The notes under the pieces: generated by a model
Databases searched by the model: none
The model's input: the letters and a program-made list of their open reading frames with translations, nothing else
What the model was told of the DNA's origin: nothing
Part shown: in pieces, positions 1 through 5,161 of the stretch
Numbering within the stretch: the stretch's first letter is position 1
Layout of the letters: every line of letters starts with the position of its first letter
Assembly (NCBI GenBank): GCA_964387955.1
Contig: CAYLXX010000048.1
Location: 1-5,277, forward strand
Reading direction: 5' to 3'
DNA: 5,277 bases
Source of the DNA: CAYLXX01 sp964387955
GTDB taxonomy: Bacteria > Patescibacteriota > Microgenomatia > UBA1406 > GWC2-37-13
Program-made: the position numbers and the translations under genes

Positions 1-2
1 CT

Positions 3-74
3 GTTCCCGTAGTTCAACGGATAGAACTGGCCCGTCCTAAGGGTCCGATAGAGGTTCGATTCCTCTCGGGAACG
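3..74 (+). tRNA. tRNA-Arg (anticodon CCU)
   Basis: A full cloverleaf can be folded by eye. The acceptor stem pairs 3-9 with 67-73 in seven Watson-Crick pairs, with discriminator G at 74. The D stem pairs 12-15 with 24-27, with GG at 19-20 in the loop. The anticodon stem pairs 29-33 with 41-45 with one G-U pair. The T stem pairs 50-54 with 62-66 in five pairs around the loop TTCGATT. The anticodon loop is GTCCTAA, giving anticodon CCU at 36-38, which reads the AGG arginine codon. The variable loop is short (46-49). CCA is not encoded, since 75-77 read CTC, so the 3' end must be trimmed by RNase Z or exonucleases and CCA added enzymatically. The sortase start codon lies only 10 bases downstream, suggesting a shared transcript. 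The upstream promoter lies outside the window. Confidence 0.96.
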
Positions 75-84
75 CTCAAGTAAT

Positions 85-783
85 ATGAAAAAATTTAACT
101 CCGATTACAATCGTATTCTGGTACTTCGTACGGTCGGCAATTTTTTGATACTGGCCTCTCTTTTTTTTATTGCCAAAACGTTTTATCAGCCTGTGAGAGA
201 AGAAGTACGCTATTTTGTCAATCAAGTAGCCGGTAAGCATTACTTCGTCGCAGGTACAAAAGAAGCTCAACAAGCGCCGGCTGAAGTAAAAAAAGGTTCG
301 CTGGCTAAACTTCTCAATATCAATGATGTCGAGATTTTAACTCCTAAAGATACTAATTTCAGCATCGTGATCCCCAAAGTCGGCGCCAATGCCAATATTA
401 TTCCCAATGTCAATGCCGCCAATGAGTCAGAATATTTGGAAGCACTAAAACATGGTGTAGCGCATGCTGCCGGCACAGCGTTTCCAGGTGAAGGAGGACA
501 TATTTTCCTATTTGCCCATTCAACAGATTATATTTGGAATGTTGGTACCTACAACGCAGTTTTTTATCTTTTATATAAGCTGGAAAAAGGCGATGAAGTG
601 AATTTGTTTTATAAAGGTCAGCGATATGTCTATAAAGTCATAGATAAGCGTATCGTTGATCCGTCAGAGGTCGAATATATTACTCGCAAGTCAAATACAG
701 AGTTCTTAACGCTTCAAACGTGTTGGCCGCCCGGCACTACCTTAAAGCGCCAACTTGTCTTCGCAACTCGAGTTGCCGAATGA
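85..783 (+). CDS. Sortase family transpeptidase (membrane-anchored)
   Basis: This 232-residue protein is a sortase, a cysteine transpeptidase that cleaves a C-terminal sorting signal on exported proteins and joins them to a cell-surface nucleophile. A positively charged N-terminus precedes one hydrophobic segment at about residues 17-31, so the catalytic domain should face outward. The expected catalytic residues are visible: His145 in FLFAHS, Cys213 in TLQTCWP, and Arg222 in LKRQLV nine residues after the Cys. The region after HGVAH (GTAFPGEGGH) matches the strand leading to the sortase His. The length is normal for the family. The ATG at 85 is the first in frame and starts just upstream of the charged and hydrophobic N-terminus. 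It has no Shine-Dalgarno sequence and lies 10 bases after the tRNA. The downstream gene overlaps or abuts its stop. The class and sorting motif cannot be assigned, and no LPXTG-like substrate is encoded in the window. Confidence 0.93.
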   Translation: MKKFNSDYNRILVLRTVGNFLILASLFFIAKTFYQPVREEVRYFVNQVAGKHYFVAGTKEAQQAPAEVKKGSLAKLLNINDVEILTPKDTNFSIVIPKVGANANIIPNVNAANESEYLEALKHGVAHAAGTAFPGEGGHIFLFAHSTDYIWNVGTYNAVFYLLYKLEKGDEVNLFYKGQRYVYKVIDKRIVDPSEVEYITRKSNTEFLTLQTCWPPGTTLKRQLVFATRVAE

Positions 784-1225
784 TATAATTGGTAGTATCG
801 AAACTTCTACACGGCCATCGTATAGAGATATTGTACGTCAACGAGAACAAGCTCTTATGTCTCCAAAAGGTGGGTTAGTTAACTACGATACAATCGGACT
901 TCATAGTTGGACTGCAAAAATTATGACCACTCTTGGCGTCGAAAAAGTGGACTTCCATCATTTTTTAAAGGAGGAGTTGGATAGAGAGACGAGTGAACCA
1001 CTCCTAAAATCTAGACAAAGATATGTGCGTATTATGCCCGAATCTGGCAATTTCAACCACTACAACAGAGTGTATGATGTCGGCGCTCTAATGCGCGAAG
1101 AGTACGAACAGGCACTCAATACCAATGATGAAGCATTAAAGAAAAAGATTCAAAAACAGATTCAAAAAGCCATGGCGCAAGAGGCGAGAGCTATTCTTCA
1201 AGAGGAGGGAAGAGGGGAATTGTAA
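755..1225 (+). CDS. Hypothetical protein downstream of sortase
   Basis: I do not recognise this family. The open frame gives up to 156 residues, polar and charged, with no signal peptide or membrane segment, so it is probably cytoplasmic. The middle contains a run with several aromatic residues and His (HSWTAKIM, DFHHFLKEEL, ESGNFNHYNRVYDVG). The C-terminal third (about residues 113-153) is strongly helical, rich in Glu, Lys and Gln, and could form a coiled coil. The start is uncertain. TTG at 755 overlaps the sortase by 29 bases, TTG at 773 overlaps it by 11, and the first ATG is at 857, which would give 123 residues. None has a clear ribosome binding site. The protein-like sequence before the ATG (for example RPSYRDIVRQREQAL) favours an upstream start. 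It follows the sortase with no gap, so co-expression is likely, and its stop is one base from the stop of the convergent PEGA gene. Confidence 0.7.
   Translation: MSSQLELPNDIIGSIETSTRPSYRDIVRQREQALMSPKGGLVNYDTIGLHSWTAKIMTTLGVEKVDFHHFLKEELDRETSEPLLKSRQRYVRIMPESGNFNHYNRVYDVGALMREEYEQALNTNDEALKKKIQKQIQKAMAQEARAILQEEGRGEL
784..789 (+). promoter_or_regulatory. Possible -10 box at the sortase stop codon
   Basis: A perfect TATAAT hexamer starts at the base after the sortase TGA stop. No convincing -35 lies 16-18 bases upstream (the sequence there is near TCGCAA). If active it would start transcripts near 796, inside the longest version of the next gene, and would favour translation from the ATG at 857. 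It could equally be chance. Confidence 0.2.
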
Positions 1226-1226
1226 G

Positions 1227-2585
1227 TTACTTGCTTCCGACTTCGTAAATATCTGGAAATTGATTGTATTGCGGATTCAAATTCGTCAAAACAAACAAGC
1301 GACTATCCTTGGTGATCAAGAAAAAATTCTTTTCAAACGGTCCGGCATAGACTGGTCGTCTGTTTGTACCATCATAGTCAAGTACAACAATCTCACGTTC
1401 CTGTAATACTCCTAAGTGTCGTGAATCGGGATACCATAAAATTGGCGTAACGTCTTTTAATTGGATCGATGAGAGTCCTGGAGTAGGTGATATGCCAAAC
1501 CGATTGAATGGCGTCGGCGTGGGCGTTAGAGTGGGCAAATTTCGGCCACTTTCGGCTAGGTCTTGTAATTGCTCAAATTGCAGCGGTATAGCGAAATTTT
1601 TATCTTCTTTTTTATCATATATATACAATGCATCCTTTTTAAGGATACGTTCCTCTTGGGTTTGATTGGAACCAATCAGTGGCGGAATGACAACTCGAGG
1701 AAGTGTTAACTGTTCATTGGCCTGATACAACATTTTTGTTTTATCAGGAGAAAAAGAAATGATATGAAATGAGTCGCTGGCAATAGGCCGAATATCTTTG
1801 GGGAATGTCTCAAGGATTTTCAAAATTTCTTTATTTTTATCGGTATTCCAGGCATCAAGTATGGCGTTTTTTGAAGTTGTTACATCAAAAGGCTGGGCGT
1901 TTTCATCGGATAGCGTCATGAGATAGGCATAGCTTGCAGTTGGTGTAGTAAATTCGACAATCGCTTGTTTAAAATCTGGATCAAAGTACGTTGTGCTGTT
2001 GGCAAAATCAATATCAGCCGGTAAATTTTGTTTCAGCATGAGTAATCGCAAAGGCGGAAAAAGTGAGAGCGGTTTTTTGTCGGCGTCAAACATATAGATG
2101 CCGTCTTTTTCGGCGTCGCCTGTTTGGGTGAAAAGCATCACGGCGTCAGTTTGGTCGGCCGGCACTGCTTTGATGATGCCAAGATTAGTCAGTGGAGAGA
2201 GGGAAGGATTCTTGGGGAACAGTGCCGCATCAAGACTGAGTACAATTTCTCCTTTTAATGTCACATCTTGTTTCCAATCGGTATAGCCCTCTTTTTTTAC
2301 CTCGACTGTATATTTGTCGGCAGGCAGAGTGAGGTTGAGGTCGGTCACTCCTTTTAGTTCACCATTGACGTAGACTTTGGCGGCGGCGGGACTTGAACTC
2401 ACCGCAAGAATTCCGGTTGGTACGATTAATTTATCTTTAAAACTAAATCGATATCCGCGAGCATAGCTAATAATAACTACCAAAAAAAATATGAACAAAA
2501 CCAACAGCACTACACGTGCTATCCACGGAAAGTAATTTAAGTGAGGGGTTGGTTGACGTTTTTTACGCTTTATAGCGGGACTCAT
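1227..2585 (-). CDS. PEGA domain-containing membrane protein
   Basis: This 452-residue protein has a basic N-terminus (KRKKR, residues 6-10), one membrane helix at about 22-42, and a large domain expected outside the membrane. Residues about 57-120 form a PEGA domain, recognisable by GILAVSSSPAAAKVYVNG, a GVTDLNLTLPAD turn, and YTVEVKKEGYTDW. PEGA domains are beta-rich extracytoplasmic modules common in surface proteins. The remainder has spaced beta-propeller-like motifs (SFSPDKTKMLY at 277-287, WYPDSRHLGVL at 384-394, LDYDGTNRRPVYAG at 402-415), resembling TolB or WD40-type repeats. A Pro/Thr-rich linker (TLTPTPTPF, 352-360) separates parts of that region. No enzymatic residues are evident, so a structural or binding role is likely. 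The start at 2585 is the only Met before the membrane helix, and it lies just behind a possible extended -10. It is divergent from mreB and could be a substrate-independent neighbour of the sortase; no sorting signal is visible at its C-terminus. Confidence 0.9.
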   Translation of the reverse strand: MSPAIKRKKRQPTPHLNYFPWIARVVLLVLFIFFLVVIISYARGYRFSFKDKLIVPTGILAVSSSPAAAKVYVNGELKGVTDLNLTLPADKYTVEVKKEGYTDWKQDVTLKGEIVLSLDAALFPKNPSLSPLTNLGIIKAVPADQTDAVMLFTQTGDAEKDGIYMFDADKKPLSLFPPLRLLMLKQNLPADIDFANSTTYFDPDFKQAIVEFTTPTASYAYLMTLSDENAQPFDVTTSKNAILDAWNTDKNKEILKILETFPKDIRPIASDSFHIISFSPDKTKMLYQANEQLTLPRVVIPPLIGSNQTQEERILKKDALYIYDKKEDKNFAIPLQFEQLQDLAESGRNLPTLTPTPTPFNRFGISPTPGLSSIQLKDVTPILWYPDSRHLGVLQEREIVVLDYDGTNRRPVYAGPFEKNFFLITKDSRLFVLTNLNPQYNQFPDIYEVGSK

Positions 2586-2597
2586 AGGGTAGAAATG

Positions 2598-2628
2598 ACT
2601 ATATCAGACTAACTACTTAATATATCAA
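2598..2628 (-). promoter_or_regulatory. Candidate promoter of the PEGA gene
   Basis: On the minus strand, TATAGT (2603 down to 2598) is preceded by TGA, which makes an extended -10 element. TTGATA (2628 down to 2623, five of six matches to consensus) lies 19 bases upstream, a long spacing. The predicted start near 2591 leaves a leader of only about 5-6 bases before the ATG, and no Shine-Dalgarno sequence is present. Confidence 0.4.
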
Positions 2629-2659
2629 ATCCTTCTTAAAATAGCTTAAAATCCTTCTT
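2627..2659. repeat. 11-bp direct repeat in the divergent spacer
   Basis: AAATCCTTCTT occurs at 2627-2637 and again at 2649-2659, a spacing of 22 bases, or about two helical turns. The copies are perfect. The octamer CTTAAAAT also repeats between them (2635-2642 and 2645-2652). The pair lies between the divergent starts and overlaps both proposed -35 regions, so it could be a regulator binding site acting on both genes. Confidence 0.55.
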
Positions 2660-2674
2660 GCTACATAGTATACT
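2646..2674 (+). promoter_or_regulatory. Candidate mreB promoter
   Basis: TTAAAA (2646-2651) and TATACT (2669-2674) are separated by 17 bases. A second overlapping TATACT lies at 2674-2679. The -10 sits in a perfect 12-bp palindrome (ATAGTATACTAT, 2665-2676). Transcription from the first box would start near 2681, giving a leaderless or nearly leaderless mreB message, since the ATG is at 2683 and has no ribosome binding site. Confidence 0.45.
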
Positions 2675-2682
2675 ATACTAAT

Positions 2683-3693
2683 ATGTTTTTTCGCAAGAAA
2701 GTTGGTATTGATTTAGGCACTGCCAACACGCTAGTTTATGTAGTCGACCAGGGTATTGTACTCAATGAGCCCACTGTTGTGGCGTACTCGAAGGAAGATA
2801 AAGAGATTCTTGCCGTAGGTGAGGAGGCGCGTGAAATGTTAGGTCGTACTCCAGGCACGATCATCGCTGCCCGACCCATGAAAGATGGTGTCATAGCAGA
2901 CTATACTACGACTTCGGCCATGATCACATATTTTATTAAAAAAGCCCTTGGAGGCAGGGCTTTTTGGCCTGAAATTATGATCTCTATTCCAGGTGGGGCT
3001 TCACAAGTGGAAAAACGTGCGGTGGTGGCGGCTTGTAAACAGGCAGGCGCCTCCGATGTTTACCTGATTGAGGAACCTTTGGCTGCGGCTATCGGCGCCA
3101 AAATCCCGATCTCGCAGCCTTCTGGACACATGATTGCCAACATCGGAGGCGGCACAGCTGAGATCGGCATCATATCTTTAGGGCAGCTAGTGGTTTTTAA
3201 AACTGTGCGTGTAGCAGGCACGAAACTTGATGAAGCCATCATCCAGCACCTTCGTAAGCACGACAGTCTCATTGTGGGTGACCGCACCGCAGAGGATATC
3301 AAGATGAAAATCGGCAATGCCATGGTAGAGGAAAAAGAAGGCTATAAAGAGCGTACAATCGAGGTCAAAGGCCGCGATGCCTCTACAGGCTTGCCTAAGA
3401 TCATGGAAATAGGCGAAAAAAACGTGAGTGAAGGTCTCCAAAAGCCGCTTAAACAGATCCTCGAAGGCATAAAAGAAGTGCTATCTCAGGCACCTCCCGA
3501 GCTTTCGGCAGACATTGTCGATAAGGGTATAGTTTTGTCGGGTGGCACATCGCTTTTGACCAACTTAGATAGATATATTACGTACTTTACCGGTGTACCT
3601 TCTTTTGTGGTAGATGAGCCTTTGTTCTGTGTAATTAGAGGAGTTGGCATGGCAATGGAGAACCTTGATAGTTACAAACAAGCGATTCGCTAA
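2683..3693 (+). CDS. mreB: Rod shape-determining protein MreB
   Basis: This is a full-length bacterial actin homologue of 336 residues, close to the family norm. MreB polymerises with ATP on the inner membrane face and guides peptidoglycan synthesis. The hallmarks occur in order: phosphate-1 loop IDLGTANT (9-16), IVLNEPTVVA (25-34), RPMKDGVIADY (64-74), VEKRAVV and YLIEEPLAAAIGA (127-139), phosphate-2 loop NIGGGTAEIGIISLG (153-167), DEAIIQHLR (183-191), GDRTAEDIKMKIG (199-211), TGLPK, PPELSADIVDKGIVLSGGTSLL (271-292 region), and GVGMAMENL near the end. Two departures from the usual pattern stand out: Asn153 (codon AAC at 3139-3141) where family members typically have Asp before IGGGT, and GGT at 287-289 instead of GGG. 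No mreC, mreD or rodA follows, so it is a stand-alone gene here. The ATG follows a likely -10 by only a few bases. A terminator-like hairpin lies inside the coding sequence. Confidence 0.97.
   Translation: MFFRKKVGIDLGTANTLVYVVDQGIVLNEPTVVAYSKEDKEILAVGEEAREMLGRTPGTIIAARPMKDGVIADYTTTSAMITYFIKKALGGRAFWPEIMISIPGGASQVEKRAVVAACKQAGASDVYLIEEPLAAAIGAKIPISQPSGHMIANIGGGTAEIGIISLGQLVVFKTVRVAGTKLDEAIIQHLRKHDSLIVGDRTAEDIKMKIGNAMVEEKEGYKERTIEVKGRDASTGLPKIMEIGEKNVSEGLQKPLKQILEGIKEVLSQAPPELSADIVDKGIVLSGGTSLLTNLDRYITYFTGVPSFVVDEPLFCVIRGVGMAMENLDSYKQAIR
2939..2965 (+). terminator. Terminator-like hairpin inside mreB
   Basis: AAAAAGCCC (2939-2947) is perfectly complementary to GGGCTTTTT (2957-2965), with a 9-base loop, giving a 9-bp stem whose 3' arm ends in five T residues. 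This is the shape of a small intrinsic terminator and would work on either strand. It encodes residues 86-94 of MreB (KKALGGRAF), so it may be a coincidence of codon choice. The stem has only four G-C pairs and the T tract is short, so termination would be partial at best. Function is untested. Confidence 0.35.
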
Positions 3694-3926
3694 AACGCAT
3701 CCCTATCGGAGCGTCACAGTAAGCCCTTAATTTTTAATAAAACCTATAGTCAATTTACTTAGAAGTATGAATAGATATAACGAAGTCTTGCCACCCAGAA
3801 ACAAGGTTTATCAATAAGACATTAGAGTAAATTTTATATAAAAATACAATATTGACCTTAATTTAGATATAAATGTTGATGCAGTAAACCGATACTAGTT
3901 CAATAAAAGTGAACAAAAAAGAATAT

Positions 3927-3959
3927 ATATATAACTTAAATCATACAATATATAACTTA
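3927..3959. repeat. 12-bp direct repeat upstream of the glycosyltransferase gene
   Basis: ATATATAACTTA occurs perfectly at 3927-3938 and 3948-3959, 21 bases apart, about two helical turns. Each copy contains TATAAC, a near-consensus -10 hexamer, and the second runs into the TATAAT box. It may be a duplicated promoter element or paired operator half-sites. Low complexity makes a chance origin possible. Confidence 0.5.
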
Positions 3960-3963
3960 TAAT
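3958..3963 (+). promoter_or_regulatory. Candidate -10 box of the glycosyltransferase gene
   Basis: A perfect TATAAT ends 13 bases before the ATG at 3977. Initiation about 7 bases downstream, near 3970, would leave a leader of about 7 bases. The -35 region is weak: CTTAAA at 17-bp spacing or TTAAAT at 16. No Shine-Dalgarno sequence is present; the bases before the ATG are A-rich and then CACCCC. Confidence 0.45.
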
Positions 3964-3976
3964 AAAAAAACACCCC

Positions 3977-4723
3977 ATGCCTGACCAAAAAATCCTCCAA
4001 ATTGCCGTTGAAAACGTTACTAAGGAAGAAGTCCTAGAGCAAATTAGAAAAAACATAACCCAAAAAGGTGGTTTTTTACACATAGTTTCCCTTAACCCCG
4101 AAATTTTTGTCCTCACAACCGAGAGTGAGGAGTTTAAACGGGCCGTCACAAAAGCCCAAATCAAGTTAGTCGATGGGGTTGGGACTGTCATAGCAGGCCG
4201 ATGGCTTGGAGTACCTCTGGGAGACCGTTTGAGAGGGGTAGACATGGTTGAAGAGGTCATTCGACTAGCTGACAATATGCGCTTGCGGATAGCGCTAATC
4301 GGCGCACGTGATAATCTAGCAGTTAGGCTTGCCGATTGCTACCAACAAAGCTATAAAAATGCCAAATTTATTGGTTTCGAAGGATTTAACGACGTCATGC
4401 ACCCGACCAACGAGGAAATAGACCATTTGAGGTCTATAGTGGCCGACTTTATGCCCCAAATCGTATTCGTCGCTTTTGGTTCACCTATGCAAGAGTTGTT
4501 TATTGAGCGTAATCGCGCGCTTTTTGCGCACTGTGTTTGTATGGGAGTTGGGGGAGCATTCGATTTTTTAAGCGGCCAAGTACCGCGCGCGCCGAAACTT
4601 TTACGTCAGCTTGGGTTGGAATGGCTCTTTCGTTTGGTCATACAACCGTGGAGATGGCGTCGGCAGCTACGTTTGTTCAAGTTTATTTACCTCGTTTTTA
4701 AGCAAAAGATATCAGGTTTTTGA
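3977..4723 (+). CDS. WecB/TagA/CpsF family glycosyltransferase
   Basis: This 248-residue protein belongs to glycosyltransferase family GT26, whose members add N-acetylmannosamine-type sugars to undecaprenyl-linked intermediates for wall teichoic acid, enterobacterial common antigen or capsule. Family motifs are clear: FLHIVSLNPEI (33-43), KLVDGVGTVIAGRWLG (64-78 region), LIGARDN (107-113), FVAFGSPMQELFIERNR (164-180), MGVGGAFDFLSG (189-200), and RAPKLLRQLGLEWLFRL (204-220). Asp66 matches the catalytic Asp described for TagA. Ser38 occupies the neighbouring position where TagA has Thr. Met171 stands where many relatives have Lys in G-P-K-Q-E. The basic and aromatic C-terminal tail (WRWRRQLRLFKFIYLVFKQ) fits the family's membrane-associating appendage, so it should act at the inner membrane face. 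The exact donor and acceptor cannot be read from sequence. The start at 3977 is favoured by the TATAAT box just upstream. Its 3' end overlaps the convergent gene by 12 bases. Confidence 0.94.
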   Translation: MPDQKILQIAVENVTKEEVLEQIRKNITQKGGFLHIVSLNPEIFVLTTESEEFKRAVTKAQIKLVDGVGTVIAGRWLGVPLGDRLRGVDMVEEVIRLADNMRLRIALIGARDNLAVRLADCYQQSYKNAKFIGFEGFNDVMHPTNEEIDHLRSIVADFMPQIVFVAFGSPMQELFIERNRALFAHCVCMGVGGAFDFLSGQVPRAPKLLRQLGLEWLFRLVIQPWRWRRQLRLFKFIYLVFKQKISGF

Positions 4724-4745
4724 AGGTTCTAAACGACTCTGATAT
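4709..4745. repeat. Inverted repeat across overlapping 3' ends
   Basis: ATATCAG (4709-4715) is complementary to CTGATAT (4739-4745), a perfect 7-bp stem around 23 bases. Inside the loop, GTTT (4716-4719) can also pair with AAAC (4731-4734). It spans the stop codons of both converging genes. On the minus strand the 3' arm is followed by CTTTTGCTT, a poor T tract, so it might slow or end transcription of the minus-strand gene, but it is not a clear intrinsic terminator. Confidence 0.3.
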
Positions 4746-5125
4746 TGAGTTTCAAGGGTGTCGATGACTCTCTGGTAGTTATCATAAAAAGCTTGGCGTT
4801 GATCAGATGTCTTCAGATCTTTGGTCTTCCTGGGTGAATTAGCGTTGAAAAGATGAAAAGGCAAACCAGCGGCACTGCGCGCTTCTACCAAGGCTCTTCC
4901 TTCCCAGAGCTCGATACGAAGTTCAGACTCAGTTAAGCGTGCGGCCCAGTCGACGATTGTGGCTGAGTCTTCTTGTAATTCGCTAAGGTACGTTATCTGT
5001 CCAGCCTCAAAGAGCTGCATTTTTTCCAGTCTTTTGGCGACTAACGAATCAAGCTCATTCCCATGGGCCGACCGAGTTTTAACATCCTGAAACGAATAAT
5101 GCGCGCTGTGTTCATGACTAGACAT
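4712..5125 (-). CDS. Hypothetical protein, convergent with the glycosyltransferase gene
   Basis: I do not recognise this protein. From the start chosen here it has 137 residues; the frame can be extended to an ATG at 5155 (147 residues) or 5146. The start at 5125 is preferred because TATACT on the minus strand (5140 to 5135) lies nine bases before it, which places the transcript start almost at that ATG and downstream of the other two. The protein is polar and mostly helical, with a His-rich N-terminus (SSHEHSAHYSF), no signal peptide and no membrane segment. The middle contains TIVDWAARLTESELRIELWEGRALVEARSA in register, read here as alternating helix and strand, which suggests a small folded cytoplasmic domain. 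Its end overlaps the glycosyltransferase gene by 12 bases, and it is divergent from the gene beginning near 5201. No function is proposed. Confidence 0.75.
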   Translation of the reverse strand: MSSHEHSAHYSFQDVKTRSAHGNELDSLVAKRLEKMQLFEAGQITYLSELQEDSATIVDWAARLTESELRIELWEGRALVEARSAAGLPFHLFNANSPRKTKDLKTSDQRQAFYDNYQRVIDTLETQYQSRLEPSKT

Positions 5126-5134
5126 AAAGGTGAT

Positions 5135-5140
5135 AGTATA
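5135..5140 (-). promoter_or_regulatory. Candidate -10 box of the minus-strand hypothetical gene
   Basis: The minus strand reads TATACT (5140 to 5135), followed by ATCACCTTT and the ATG at 5125. Initiation about 7 bases downstream would give a leader of 2-3 bases. No good -35 occurs at 16-18 bases (AAGCTA at 17), so the promoter call rests mainly on the -10 and its position. Confidence 0.35.
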
Positions 5141-5161
5141 CCGCATTTGAGGCATTTTAGC

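Larger units (their letters stand above)
3694..3976. other. AT-rich spacer between mreB and the glycosyltransferase gene
   Basis: These 283 bases hold no credible gene on either strand, and AT content rises toward the 3' end. No good intrinsic terminator for mreB is visible just after its stop; ACGC and GCGT around 3697-3713 form only a 4-bp stem without a T tract. A short dyad, GTTCA (3898-3902) with TGAAC (3910-3914) around 7 bases, could be a protein site. TTGACC at 3852-3857 looks like a -35 but has no -10 at the right distance. The last 50 bases contain a direct repeat and a TATAAT box, listed separately. An unrecognised small RNA cannot be excluded. Confidence 0.6.

Noticed and set aside
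76..273. Minus-strand open frame of 65 codons under the sortase
   Set aside because: It lies opposite the sortase start and the tRNA end, has no recognisable protein pattern, and the plus strand has a clear family match.
3060..3441. Two minus-strand open frames inside mreB
   Set aside because: They are shadows of a highly conserved gene; their sequences show no domain and they overlap each other in different frames.
3697..3713. Terminator just after mreB
   Set aside because: ACGC and GCGT form only a four-pair stem with a long loop and no following T run.
3852..3873. TTGACC and TATAAA as a promoter in the mreB downstream spacer
   Set aside because: The two elements are only 10 bases apart, far too close for a sigma-70 type promoter, and nothing -10-like lies 16-18 bases after TTGACC.
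3921..3963. CRISPR-like or microsatellite array in the AT-rich spacer
   Set aside because: Only two copies of a 12-bp AT-rich element occur; there is no third copy, no regular spacers and no cas gene nearby.
3895..4275. Minus-strand open frame of 126 codons across the spacer and glycosyltransferase start
   Set aside because: The sequence is Ser/Thr/Arg-rich low-quality translation opposite clear GT26 motifs, ending in a Tyr/Ile/Leu-rich run from the AT-rich spacer.
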